56,801 nt of DNA from Pedobacter cryoconitis (lineage in GTDB: Bacteria; Bacteroidota; Bacteroidia; Sphingobacteriales; Sphingobacteriaceae). Within the stretch, counting starts at the first letter, position 1, and every line of letters begins with the position of its first letter. Positions 1-7,894 of the stretch are shown piece after piece. The stretch lies in the NCBI RefSeq assembly GCF_014207135.1, contig NZ_JACHCC010000012.1, positions 179,569-236,369 of the forward strand, read 5' to 3'. The position numbers were made by a program, and so were the translations under genes. The notes below the pieces were generated by a model, which was not told the origin of the DNA, ran no database searches, and saw nothing but the letters and a program-made list of their open reading frames with translations.

Positions 1-544
1 TAATCCTAAATATTTCTATACTAAAGAACGCTGGGATGGCTTACAGCAAGCTATTAAAGAAGATTCGACCAAGGCTGTACTGGATCACGGGAATAAAAAA
101 AGCATGAAACTGGGCACAATTAACCATGACTATAAATTTGGTACAGTGGGAGCTGTTGCACTGGATCAGGCAGGTAACCTGGCTGCAGGTACTTCGACCG
201 GAGGGATGACCAATAAGAAATATGGACGTGTAGGGGATTCGCCGATCATTGGTGCCGGTACTTATGCGAATAATTTAACAGCGGGTATTTCCTGCACAGG
301 CTGGGGAGAGTTTTATATTCGTAATGTGGTGGCACATGACATTTCTGCCCTGATGGAATATAAAAACCTGCCGGTAGCAGAAGCAGCCAAAATAGTTTTG
401 GACAAGGTGGGTAAAATGGGAGGTGATGGCGGTCTGATTGCTTTAGATGCCAAAGGAAATGTAACCATGCCATTTAATACTGAAGGTATGTACCGTGGGA
501 CAGTGACTGAAGGTGGTAAAATTGAAGTGCTGATCTATAAATAA
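1..544 (+). CDS. iaaA: Isoaspartyl peptidase / L-asparaginase, 3' part
   Basis: Only the C-terminal ~180 residues are present; the reading frame is open from base 2 and continues upstream of the window. This is the end of the alpha subunit and all of the beta subunit of a plant-type asparaginase, an N-terminal-nucleophile hydrolase that cuts itself and then hydrolyses beta-aspartyl dipeptides and asparagine. The self-cleavage/catalytic Thr is in the FGTVGAVALD motif (codon 143-145), followed by the family signatures STGGMTNKKYGRVGDSPIIGAG, CTGWGEFYIR, GGDGGLIALD and PFNTEGMYRG. The cyanophycinase gene starts 9 bp after its stop, so the two are probably co-transcribed; cyanophycinase releases beta-Asp-Arg dipeptides, the kind of substrate this enzyme splits. 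The N-terminus, and thus any signal peptide, is not visible. Confidence 0.95.
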   Translation, partial: NPKYFYTKERWDGLQQAIKEDSTKAVLDHGNKKSMKLGTINHDYKFGTVGAVALDQAGNLAAGTSTGGMTNKKYGRVGDSPIIGAGTYANNLTAGISCTGWGEFYIRNVVAHDISALMEYKNLPVAEAAKIVLDKVGKMGGDGGLIALDAKGNVTMPFNTEGMYRGTVTEGGKIEVLIYK

Positions 545-553
545 AAGCTAATC

Positions 554-1426
554 ATGGTTAATAGAATTGATTTATACCTGCGGTATGTACTGCTGGTGGG
601 TTTACTCTGCGCAGTAAACATTGGAATTTGTCAGGTTAAGAGTAAGCCTGTTTTACCTAAAGGGAGTCTGTTTATTATTGGTGGTGGGGACCGTTCTCCT
701 GAACTCATCAGAGAGCTCATCCAGACAGCGAAGCTGGGGACAGCGGATTATATTGTTGTGTTGCCTATGGCAACCGAAGAACCTGAAGCTTCTTTTGAGG
801 CGATTAAGGCACAGTTATCTGCCGCTGCAAAAAACAAAATCTATAATTTTAATTTTCAGGGTGAGCGGGTGAACGATAAAAAATGGCTGGACTCTCTGGA
901 AAATGCAAAACTTGTCTTTATTACCGGTGGTGATCAAAGCAAATTTATGAAAGTAGTTTTGAATACTCCGGTTTACGCGGCCATTCATAAAGCCTATGAA
1001 AAAGGGGCAACTATTTCTGGTACAAGTGCTGGTGCAGCGGTAATGAGCAGACATATGATAACCGGGAACCAGTTACTGGATACCAGCTACCGGGAAACTT
1101 TTAACAAATTACGGGCGGATAATATCGAATTTGAAAGTGGAATGGGTTTGCTGGATTCGGTGATTATTGACCAGCATTTTTTAAAACGGAGCAGATATAA
1201 CCGGCTGCTTTCTGCTCTTGCGGCTTATCCTTCCTATGAATGTATTGGTATAGACGAAGGAACCGCGATTATTGTTCATGGTAAAAAGATAACAGTGGCT
1301 GGTGTAAGTCAGGTGGTTAGAATAGCTGATCCTAAAGAACTAAAAGTTGGCGCAAACCATCTGATCACTGTAGAGGATTTACGGTTTAGTTTATATGGGG
1401 CGGGTGATCAATTCAATTTAAAATAG
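554..1426 (+). CDS. cphB: Cyanophycinase (peptidase family S51), exported
   Basis: A 290-residue cyanophycinase-type serine exopeptidase expected to release beta-Asp-Arg dipeptides from cyanophycin (multi-L-arginyl-poly-L-aspartate). Visible are an N-terminal hydrophobic signal segment (residues ~8-26), the glycine-rich strand LFIIGGGDRS (39-48), FITGGDQ (122-128) and the nucleophile motif ISGTSAGAAVMS with Ser158, then DQHF and GIDEGTAIIV. The nucleophile elbow and ~290-residue size fit cyanophycinase better than the shorter alpha-aspartyl dipeptidase PepE. It lies directly behind the isoaspartyl peptidase gene. No cyanophycin synthetase gene is in the window, so use of external polymer or another beta-aspartyl substrate is the simpler reading (inference). 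Confidence 0.9.
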   Translation: MVNRIDLYLRYVLLVGLLCAVNIGICQVKSKPVLPKGSLFIIGGGDRSPELIRELIQTAKLGTADYIVVLPMATEEPEASFEAIKAQLSAAAKNKIYNFNFQGERVNDKKWLDSLENAKLVFITGGDQSKFMKVVLNTPVYAAIHKAYEKGATISGTSAGAAVMSRHMITGNQLLDTSYRETFNKLRADNIEFESGMGLLDSVIIDQHFLKRSRYNRLLSALAAYPSYECIGIDEGTAIIVHGKKITVAGVSQVVRIADPKELKVGANHLITVEDLRFSLYGAGDQFNLK

Positions 1427-1469
1427 GTTTTTTTTGAAAAAATAATATCCTGTTTGCTAAATTTGAGAT

Positions 1470-2096
1470 ATGAGCATTCGGGAAGCATATAACAACTGGG
1501 CAATACAGTACGATACCAATCAGAATAAAACACGTGATCTGGAAGGGCTGGCATTAAGAACAGTTCTGGATGATATTTCTTTTGAACGTTGTCTGGAGAT
1601 TGGTTGCGGAACAGGTAAGAATACAAGTTGGCTGGCAGAAAGGGCAAAAAGGCACACTGCGGTGGATTTTTCTGAGGAAATGCTGGCCAAAGCCAAAGCT
1701 AAAAATAAAGGAAGCCAGGTTGATTTCAAGCAGGCTGATATTACTGAACCCTGGTTATTTACAGATGGAAAATATGATCTGATAGGCTTTAGCCTGATTC
1801 TCGAGCATATTGAAAATCTTGACCATATCTTTAAAGAGATAGTAAAAATAATGGATGCAGGCGGTTATGTCTACATAGGCGAACTGCATCCATTTAAACA
1901 ATATTCGGGCTCTGGTGCGCGTTTTGATACGGCCGAAGGACAACAGGCAGTTACCTGCTTTACACATCATATTTCTGAATTTACCACTCTCGCTAAAAAA
2001 TACGGATTTGAAATCATCACGCTGAATGAATATTTTGACGATGATCAGTCCGGAACTCTTCCAAGAATATTAAACCTGTTATTGAGAAAAAGGTAA
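1470..2096 (+). CDS. Class I SAM-dependent methyltransferase
   Basis: A 208-residue cytosolic methyltransferase of the Methyltransf_11/25 type. The SAM-binding motif I is CLEIGCGTGKNT (residues 41-52), motif II HTAVDFSEEMLAKAKAK follows, then the acidic motif FKQADITEP and the post-motif DLIGFSLILEHIENLDHIFKEI. The substrate cannot be inferred; small-molecule or natural-product methyltransferases have this layout. It is followed after one base by a GNAT gene and then a cupin gene, forming a tight three-gene unit (1470-2984). Confidence 0.85.
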   Translation: MSIREAYNNWAIQYDTNQNKTRDLEGLALRTVLDDISFERCLEIGCGTGKNTSWLAERAKRHTAVDFSEEMLAKAKAKNKGSQVDFKQADITEPWLFTDGKYDLIGFSLILEHIENLDHIFKEIVKIMDAGGYVYIGELHPFKQYSGSGARFDTAEGQQAVTCFTHHISEFTTLAKKYGFEIITLNEYFDDDQSGTLPRILNLLLRKR

Positions 2097-2097
2097 T

Positions 2098-2643
2098 ATG
2101 AAGATTTTTGCGGAAACCGAAAGACTGATTTTAAGAGAAATTGTAGCTGCTGATAAATATGGGATGTATGAGCTGGATACTGATCCGCTTGTCCATAAAT
2201 ATCTGGGTAATCAGCCTGTCACAAGTATGGAGCAGGTGGAAGAAGCTATTGAATTTATCCGAAACCAATATGTGACCAATGGGACTGGCAGGCTGGCTAT
2301 TGTGGAAAAGGAAACCAGTTCTTTTATTGGCTGGGCAGGGTTAAAGCTGATGAAGGTCAATTATAATAATCATGTGAATTATTATGACGTAGGTTACAGG
2401 CTGATCAGGAAATACTGGGGAAAGGGATTTGCCACTGAAGCAGCTAAAGCTTCGCTGGATTATGGTTTTGAAAGTCTTAACCTGGATACAATTTACGCCA
2501 TAGCGGATGTGAAAAATACAGCGTCAAGAAGTGTACTGGAAAAAATAGGTTTACGGTGTACGGCACAGTTTGACCTGGAAGGAGATGAACATGACTGGTT
2601 TGAAATTACCAGAGAAGAATGGAAAACAACTGATAGCTTATGA
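2098..2643 (+). CDS. GNAT family N-acetyltransferase (RimJ/RimL-like)
   Basis: A 181-residue acetyltransferase starting with the typical AETERLILREI strand of the RimJ/RimL (Acetyltransf_3) group. The acetyl-CoA pocket is visible as GYRLIRKYWGKGFATEAAKASLDYGF, followed by IYAIADVKNTASRSVLEKIGLR. It probably acetylates a protein N-terminus or a small amine; the substrate is unknown. It begins one base after the methyltransferase stop and its own stop overlaps the next start by 4 bp (ATGA), so translation is likely coupled. Confidence 0.88.
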   Translation: MKIFAETERLILREIVAADKYGMYELDTDPLVHKYLGNQPVTSMEQVEEAIEFIRNQYVTNGTGRLAIVEKETSSFIGWAGLKLMKVNYNNHVNYYDVGYRLIRKYWGKGFATEAAKASLDYGFESLNLDTIYAIADVKNTASRSVLEKIGLRCTAQFDLEGDEHDWFEITREEWKTTDSL

Positions 2644-2984
2644 TCAATTCAATTTATACAGCTGAACATTATAAATGGGGTACGGATTGTGATGGCTGGC
2701 ACCTGCTCCAGTCACCTGGTTTAAGTCTGATCCAGGAACTGATGCCTCCTGATACCGGCGAAGTTCTGCATTATCATGAAAAAGCAGAACAGGTCTTTTA
2801 TATCCTGGATGGCGTGGCTACCTTTAAACTCGGGGAAAAGATCTGGACTATGATTAAAGGAGATAGCATTCATGTGCTGCCCGAAGTGAAACATCAGATT
2901 ACAAACCGGAGCAGTTTACCACTGAGTTTTCTGGTCATCTCTGCACCAAAAGCACATGGGGACAGGGTTGTTGTCGAAGAATAA
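2640..2984 (+). CDS. Cupin-domain protein
   Basis: A 114-residue single-domain cupin. Cupin motif 1 is GEVLHYHEKAEQVFYILDG, with HxH plus a Glu able to bind a metal, and motif 2 is GDSIHVLPEVKHQITN, which supplies the third His. Such small cupins can be isomerases, dioxygenases or sugar-binding sensors; nothing decides between these here. It is the last gene of the methyltransferase-GNAT-cupin unit and overlaps the preceding gene by 4 bp. Confidence 0.85.
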   Translation: MINSIYTAEHYKWGTDCDGWHLLQSPGLSLIQELMPPDTGEVLHYHEKAEQVFYILDGVATFKLGEKIWTMIKGDSIHVLPEVKHQITNRSSLPLSFLVISAPKAHGDRVVVEE

Positions 2985-3045
2985 TATGAACTTAATGTAT
3001 TTTTCTTCCGTTGTTTTTGTTAAATTTATATTAATAAATAGCTTT

Positions 3046-3078
3046 TTGGCCTGAGACAATTCCTTTGTACTATATTTG
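3046..3078 (+). promoter_or_regulatory. Bacteroidota-type promoter before the DUF5686 gene
   Basis: TTG at 3046-3048 and TATATTTG at 3071-3078 with a 22-bp spacer fit the Bacteroidota pattern (TTG about 20 bp before TAnnTTTG). Directly downstream lies a perfect 12-bp palindrome AACAAATTTGTT (3080-3091), which could be an operator. The predicted transcript has a leader of roughly 150-200 nt in which I see no known riboswitch. Confidence 0.55.
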
Positions 3079-3283
3079 TAACAAATTTGTTTCTAAATAG
3101 ATGGCTCTTTAACGCTCAAAAAATAATCAGACCCTAATCATCATTTCTTCCCTAAAGGTATTAATCTTATATACCTGAGTGGGGGTATGGACAGATTCTG
3201 GCGTCTACTAAGAATATATTATACACTTTATGCAGGTTAGGGTACTCACCTTTTTTTTCTTCCGGTTGTTTAATGCTAAAAGC

Positions 3284-5791
3284 ATGCTGCGTAATGCAGG
3301 TGTTGTGTTAGTGCTGAACCTGTTGTTTGTTAACATTGCCAGTGCACAGCACGCCAGGGTCATTACAGGCAAAATAACTGATGCACAAACCGGTGAGGCT
3401 ATTCCCTATGCGACCATATTTGTAAAGCTTAAAAATGGAATGGTTAAGGCGACGGCTTCAGACTTTGATGGTTTGTATAATCTGACACTACCCGAACATC
3501 TGGCTACAGATTCTGTCTATACAGCCTATGTCAGCTATTTACCCGGCAAAAAGGTACTGCCTAAAGCACCTCATACTATAGTTGATTTTCAGCTGGCTGT
3601 GAATGGAAGGTTGTTAAACGGGGTTACCATTACGCCTAAAACTTATGTGAACCCTGCCTGGGAGGTCATGGAACACATGGTAAAGAACAAACCCCAAAAC
3701 GACCAGAAGTACTTAAAGAGTTATGCATACCAGAGCTATAACCGTATTGAAATATCAGTTACCAATATCAGTGAAAAGTTAAAGAAAAATAAGGTAATTA
3801 AACAGGTAATGCCTTTAATGGAGAACCTGCAAAAGATTGCGGGTGAGGAAGGTACACCCATTTTGCCTATTTTTATGTCAGAGACGGTTTCAGATTATAA
3901 ATACAATACGAATCCGGAAAGGAAAACAGAACATGTCCTGCGGACAAAGGTGAGTGGCGTAGGGATCGAAGATGAAACCCTGATTTCTCAGCTGGTAGGT
4001 TCTACATTTTTACAGTATAATTTTTATAATAATTATCTGAGACTGGCTAATAAAGATTTTATATCTCCAACGAGCGACAATTGGAAAACATTTTATAATT
4101 ACGAACTGGTTGAAGCTTATGATAAGATCAATGGCAGGGAATGTTATAAAATTGAGTTTAAGCCTAAACGTTCGCATGACCTTGCTTTTGACGGGGTGAT
4201 GTGGATTACGCGTGACAGCTATGCCTTATACCAGATTGACTGTAAGGTTTCGCAGGATGCGAATCTGAACTTTTTAAATAAAGTCAGGATACAGCAAGCC
4301 ATGGTACAGGCTGAAGGGACTACAGCCTGGCTACCCGGACAAACAAGGATCGTTGTTAATGTTGGAACCACGCAGAAAAAACTCTCGGGTTTTATCGCCA
4401 AGTTTTATCTGTCCAATAAGAATATAGTTGTCAATAAAGATTATCCGGCCGGGGATTTTAAAGAAAGCCTGGTGATGAGTGATGATGCCAATAAAAAGGA
4501 CGATCAGTACTGGGTGAAAAACCGTGCTGATTCAGTAACGGCTACTGATAAAGCGGTTTATAAAATGATTGATACGGTCAAAAATCTGCCATTGGTGAAA
4601 ACTTATGCAGATATAGCTGGCATGTTAATCAATGGATATTACAGGGTAGGTAAAATCAGTTTTGGACCCTATCCCTATACTTACAGTTATAATGATCTGG
4701 AAGGTAGTGTATTGCGGATCGGCGCGACGACCAATGCCCGTTTTAGTGATAAACTGATTCTGAGCGGTTTTCTGAGTTACGGTTTCAGGGATGAAAAATT
4801 TAAATACAATGCTGCGGTAGACTATATTTTCTCCCGCAAACCATGGGTTCAGGCCGGAATTTCTTATCAGCATGATATTGCGCAAACCGGTTATCAGTTT
4901 GAAAACTTCATGAACCGGGGCAACAATGTTTTCCTGGCTGCTATCCGGAATGGAAATGTAATCAGGAGAGGACCATTTGTCCAAAATGCGGCGAGTACTT
5001 ATATTCAGACGGATCTTTCTCCTACGGTAAGGGCTAAACTGACCCTTTCTCACCGGACCTTCGATCCTTTGTTTAATTTTCATTACCGTGATAAGGATGA
5101 TGATCAAACTTATAATCGGTATGAGGTTTCAGAAGTTGGAACTGAATTGCAGTGGACACCGGGCAGACGTATGCTGGAATCTTCGAAGCTAAACAAAAGA
5201 CTGGTTGTCGGTAACGGAAATAATAACCCGATCCTGACTTTCCGTTTCATCAAAGGATTGAAAACGGTTTACGGAGATTTTAACTATAGTAAATACTTCT
5301 TTAATATTAGTCAGCGGCCCAGGATGGGGATTTTCGGGATAGGTGATTATTCTTTTACAGCAGGTTATATCCCGAGCGCATTGCCTTATCCTTTACTGGA
5401 AAATCACCGGTATAATTTTAATACCATGCGTTTTTTAGAATTTACCAGCGATAGGTTTGTTTCCCTGAACTATACGCAGCATATGGAAGGTCTGATTACG
5501 AATAGTATCCCTTTGCTGAAGTCATTGAATATGCGTACTGTAGCCGTATTAAATGTATTGGAAGGAGCACTTTCTGATAAAAATAACGAAGCTTTTGTCA
5601 GAGGCCGGACTAATCTGAACAAGAGTCTGGGCGGTGTTCCTTATGTGGAAGTTGGTTATGGCGTGGAAAACATTTTTAAATTTATCCGTGTAGATTTCCT
5701 GCATCGGATAACGCATCGGAATCACCCGGCTGAAGCTGGTTTACCGTCATCAAATTTCGCTATCAGAACAACTTTGCAGTTCAGACTGTAG
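3284..5791 (+). CDS. DUF5686 / carboxypeptidase-regulatory-like outer-membrane protein
   Basis: About 835 residues from the chosen ATG; an upstream ATG at 3230 would add 18 residues, but the start at 3284 gives a cleaner signal peptide ending in NIASAQ. The mature part opens with a CarboxypepD_reg-like beta-sandwich (RVITGKITDAQTGEAIPYATIFVK), as in SusC-like proteins, followed by the long DUF5686 region with many aromatic, barrel-like strands and a C-terminus ending LQFRL, suggesting an outer-membrane barrel. The biochemical role of the family is unknown. It has its own promoter and no partner gene. Its last 11 bp overlap the convergent HxlR gene. Confidence 0.82.
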   Translation: MLRNAGVVLVLNLLFVNIASAQHARVITGKITDAQTGEAIPYATIFVKLKNGMVKATASDFDGLYNLTLPEHLATDSVYTAYVSYLPGKKVLPKAPHTIVDFQLAVNGRLLNGVTITPKTYVNPAWEVMEHMVKNKPQNDQKYLKSYAYQSYNRIEISVTNISEKLKKNKVIKQVMPLMENLQKIAGEEGTPILPIFMSETVSDYKYNTNPERKTEHVLRTKVSGVGIEDETLISQLVGSTFLQYNFYNNYLRLANKDFISPTSDNWKTFYNYELVEAYDKINGRECYKIEFKPKRSHDLAFDGVMWITRDSYALYQIDCKVSQDANLNFLNKVRIQQAMVQAEGTTAWLPGQTRIVVNVGTTQKKLSGFIAKFYLSNKNIVVNKDYPAGDFKESLVMSDDANKKDDQYWVKNRADSVTATDKAVYKMIDTVKNLPLVKTYADIAGMLINGYYRVGKISFGPYPYTYSYNDLEGSVLRIGATTNARFSDKLILSGFLSYGFRDEKFKYNAAVDYIFSRKPWVQAGISYQHDIAQTGYQFENFMNRGNNVFLAAIRNGNVIRRGPFVQNAASTYIQTDLSPTVRAKLTLSHRTFDPLFNFHYRDKDDDQTYNRYEVSEVGTELQWTPGRRMLESSKLNKRLVVGNGNNNPILTFRFIKGLKTVYGDFNYSKYFFNISQRPRMGIFGIGDYSFTAGYIPSALPYPLLENHRYNFNTMRFLEFTSDRFVSLNYTQHMEGLITNSIPLLKSLNMRTVAVLNVLEGALSDKNNEAFVRGRTNLNKSLGGVPYVEVGYGVENIFKFIRVDFLHRITHRNHPAEAGLPSSNFAIRTTLQFRL

Positions 5792-6131
5792 GATTATGGG
5801 CGATGCCCCAGTCGGAGAGGGACTGGATGACCTGATCGAGTGAAATCCCTAAAGAGGTTAATTCATAGCTGTATAGTTGTCCTTTGGGGGTTGATTTTTG
5901 TTTCAGGATGAGCCCGCTTTTTTCGAGTTCTTTTAGCTGAAGGGCTAATACACGTTCTGTAATTGCAGGAATCTGGTCTTTTAATTCAGAAAACCGTTTT
6001 TTTCCTTCCTTTAGTTTGACTAGCAAGGTGAGTTTCCAGCGTCCGCTCAATACGGATAAGGTATAAGCGGCATCGCATAAACCGTGCAGGGTCTGCTCAT
6101 TAATATAATTGGTTGAAGCTGTTTTTCTCAT
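5781..6131 (-). CDS. HxlR-family transcriptional regulator
   Basis: A 116-residue winged-helix regulator of the HxlR/MarR-like group. The family hallmarks are a single early Cys (LCDAAYTLSVLSGRWKLTLL), then KRFSELKDQIPAITERVLALQLKELEKSGLI and the wing QLYSYELTSLGISLDQVI. HxlR proteins often respond to thiol-reactive electrophiles such as quinones or aldehydes through the N-terminal Cys. It is divergent from a VOC/glyoxalase-like gene, and the 70-bp space holds two palindromes, one directly upstream of its start, which suggests autoregulation and control of the VOC gene. Confidence 0.9.
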   Translation of the reverse strand: MRKTASTNYINEQTLHGLCDAAYTLSVLSGRWKLTLLVKLKEGKKRFSELKDQIPAITERVLALQLKELEKSGLILKQKSTPKGQLYSYELTSLGISLDQVIQSLSDWGIAHNPTV

Positions 6132-6133
6132 CG

Positions 6134-6149
6134 CTTACAATTTTGTAAG
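6134..6149. promoter_or_regulatory. Palindrome 1 in the HxlR/VOC divergent region
   Basis: CTTACAA-TT-TTGTAAG is a perfect inverted repeat 2 bp from the HxlR start codon. Its TTAC...GTAA half-sites recur in palindrome 2. A likely HxlR-family operator (inference). Confidence 0.55.
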
Positions 6150-6165
6150 TTCATTCATGCAGGTG

Positions 6166-6179
6166 TTTACAGCTGTAAA
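6166..6179. promoter_or_regulatory. Palindrome 2, overlapping the VOC promoter
   Basis: TTTACAGCTGTAAA is a perfect 14-bp palindrome whose centre is 31 bp (about three helical turns) from that of palindrome 1. Its right half overlaps the candidate -7 element TAAATTTG (6176-6183) of the VOC gene, so binding here would block that promoter. Confidence 0.55.
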
Positions 6180-6201
6180 TTTGCCAATAAATTCTTAAAT
6201 T

Positions 6202-6660
6202 ATGACAACACCTAAAAATGATATTGGCGTATTGGGGCTGCATCATATTGCCATCAGGGCACAGGACTTTGAGCAGACGGTAGATTTTTATACCAGGGTT
6301 CTGGATTATAGTGTAGCACATACCTGGTCTTTGCCTTCCTTTAATCTTAAACAGGCGGCTATGCTGAAGTCGGCGGATGGCCTGAGTTTTATAGAAATCT
6401 ATGATCGTGAAGCTGATATCCCGGCACAGGGAAGACAAAAGCAGAAAGGGGAAGAGTTTGTTCAGACTGCCTTGCTGCATATTTGTCTGACTGTGAAAGA
6501 TTCTCGTCTGGCTTATGAAATGGCTATTGCAGGTGGAGCTACCTCGTGCCATGAACCAATGACTCTGCATTTGGGCGATCCTGCAATCACTGTATATAAC
6601 TCTTTAGTCTACAGTCCGAACGGTGAGGTTATCGAATTCCTGGAACGGGCAGCTTTTTAA
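6202..6660 (+). CDS. VOC (glyoxalase/dioxygenase fold) family protein
   Basis: A 152-residue vicinal-oxygen-chelate protein. It opens with GLHHIAIRAQDFEQTVDFYTRVLDY, the first beta-alpha-beta-beta unit with a metal-ligand His, and carries FIEIYDRE and a second unit with LLHICLTVKDSRLAYEMAIAGGA and SPNGEVIEFLE, where the last Glu is the typical ligand. The reaction is unknown; related proteins include glyoxalase I, fosfomycin-type thiol transferases and ring-cleaving dioxygenases. Divergent transcription from an HxlR electrophile-type sensor suggests handling of a reactive carbonyl or quinone (inference). Confidence 0.85.
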   Translation: MTTPKNDIGVLGLHHIAIRAQDFEQTVDFYTRVLDYSVAHTWSLPSFNLKQAAMLKSADGLSFIEIYDREADIPAQGRQKQKGEEFVQTALLHICLTVKDSRLAYEMAIAGGATSCHEPMTLHLGDPAITVYNSLVYSPNGEVIEFLERAAF

Positions 6661-6667
6661 CCATTAA

Positions 6668-6703
6668 CAGACCGGAAATCAGGTTTGTATGATTTCCGGT
6701 CTG
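6668..6703. terminator. Bidirectional terminator
   Basis: A perfect 14-bp stem (CAGACCGGAAATCA with its complement) and 8-nt loop lie between the convergent VOC and peroxiredoxin genes, with T-rich sequence on the plus-strand exit. Confidence 0.8.
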
Positions 6704-6709
6704 TCTTCT

Positions 6710-7264
6710 TTATCCCTTTTTTAAATAATGGAGGACCTGGTCAATATTTTTGTCTGGTGGAAAAACCGGGTAAAAATATTTCACAATGATTCCATCCTCA
6801 AATATCAGCGTCACCCTTTTCAGGTATTTCAGTTCAGCTATCAGGTGGAGGGGCAGGTTCAGAGCCCTGGTAAAAGCCAGATTTTCATCACTTAATAAAT
6901 CAAAAGGGAGATGTAAACGTTCTTTTGATTCGAGCTGATCTGCTGGCGATTGTGTACTCATGCCATAAACCTGTGTGTCGAGCTGCTTCAGTTCCTGGTA
7001 ATGATCGCGGAAAGAACAGGCTTGTGGTGTACAGCCTCTTGCACCAGGAATGGCATCCCAGCCATCTGGAAGTGGAATATGCTCCGGTCCGGTCATCGGG
7101 TAGCAATAAATAACCAGACGACCTTTCAGGGAAGAAAGATTTACAAATTCTCCATGAGTAGCTTTTAAAGCCAGGTCAGGGATTTTCAAACCTAAAAGAT
7201 GATCACAGGCACCGTCATCAACAGGAACGGGTAAATTGGGTGGCAAAATTTCCAGACTTGTCAT
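6710..7264 (-). CDS. Peroxiredoxin (AhpC/TSA, PrxQ-like with insertion)
   Basis: A 184-residue thiol peroxidase. The thioredoxin-fold strand LVIYCYPMTG (50-59) is followed by ARGCTPQACSFRDHY, giving two cysteines five residues apart (Cys78 and Cys83), the same spacing as peroxidatic and resolving Cys of PrxQ/BCP. Between the Pro-rich strand and the Cys there are about 15 extra residues (EHIPLPDGWDAIPG) compared with plain PrxQ. It likely reduces hydroperoxides in the cytosol with thioredoxin. It is co-transcribed with the GNAT gene 6 bp upstream. Confidence 0.85.
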   Translation of the reverse strand: MTSLEILPPNLPVPVDDGACDHLLGLKIPDLALKATHGEFVNLSSLKGRLVIYCYPMTGPEHIPLPDGWDAIPGARGCTPQACSFRDHYQELKQLDTQVYGMSTQSPADQLESKERLHLPFDLLSDENLAFTRALNLPLHLIAELKYLKRVTLIFEDGIIVKYFYPVFPPDKNIDQVLHYLKKG

Positions 7265-7270
7265 AGCAGG

Positions 7271-7801
7271 TTAATTAACGGGGATTTCAAATAAACTGAA
7301 AGAACCATGTTCGTAATGTTTGGGTAAACCGCTGGTGTCTTCCAGTTGTGTTACCCCGAGATAATTAAATCCACAGCTGATATAATAATTATTGAGTTTT
7401 TCATTGCCGCTGCCGGTATCCATTCTGACAAATGAGCGTTGGTTTGCTCTGGCAAAAGCTGTAGCCCAGCTAACGATATGTTTGACATAAGAATTACCTC
7501 TTAATGCAGGATTAGTGGCAATGCGGTGAATGTAAACCGCCGGATCCTTATCTTTTTCCTTCCAGATCAACGGGTCCTGGTGAGCAATACAAAAGGTGCA
7601 GGCCAGCTGACCATCTACCATGATTTTAAAATGTCTGTTCTCTTCCATTTCCTTTTGGATCAATGATCTTTCAAAGCCCTGCCAGTACAGGCCTCCACCA
7701 GTTTTTTTCTGATACTCGGTGGCCTGATCATAAAGATCAAAAATTGCATCTATGTCTTTTGGTGTACTACGTAATATGTATGTAATATGTAATAAGTCCA
7801 T
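7271..7801 (-). CDS. GNAT family N-acetyltransferase
   Basis: A 176-residue GNAT domain: FDLYDQATEYQKK near the N-terminus, YIHRIATNPALRGNSYVKHIVSWATAFARAN (acetyl-CoA motif A) and FVRMDTGSGNEKLNNYYISCGFNYLG (motif B) in the C-terminal half. The substrate is unknown. It leads a two-gene operon with the peroxiredoxin. A minus-strand -7 element TAAATTTG lies at 7826-7819, only 17 bp from the start, so the leader is very short. It is divergent from the MocR-type regulator, which may regulate it. Confidence 0.85.
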   Translation of the reverse strand: MDLLHITYILRSTPKDIDAIFDLYDQATEYQKKTGGGLYWQGFERSLIQKEMEENRHFKIMVDGQLACTFCIAHQDPLIWKEKDKDPAVYIHRIATNPALRGNSYVKHIVSWATAFARANQRSFVRMDTGSGNEKLNNYYISCGFNYLGVTQLEDTSGLPKHYEHGSFSLFEIPVN

Positions 7802-7818
7802 AACTGAATTGTATAGTG

Positions 7819-7826
7819 CAAATTTA
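7819..7826 (-). promoter_or_regulatory. -7 element for the GNAT-peroxiredoxin operon
   Basis: On the minus strand this reads TAAATTTG, matching TAnnTTTG, 17 bp from the start codon. Confidence 0.45.
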
Positions 7827-7843
7827 AACGAAATAGAATTATC

Positions 7844-7894
7844 AATGCAGATGCAGTTTTGTTATATTTGTGCATAGCAGTTTGACGTTATGCA
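7844..7894 (+). promoter_or_regulatory. MocR-gene promoter with repeated TGCA motifs
   Basis: TATATTTG at 7863-7870 matches the Bacteroidota -7 element. Around it lie a direct repeat ATGCAG-ATGCAG (7845-7856) and an inverted repeat TGCATA-N12-TATGCA (7871-7876 / 7889-7894) that includes the start codon. MocR proteins commonly autoregulate by binding such repeats in divergent regions. Confidence 0.45.

Noticed and set aside
4625..5107. 160-codon minus-strand ORF inside the DUF5686 gene
   Set aside because: Its translation has no recognisable domain or signal and it is fully antisense to a well-supported coding region; a shadow frame.
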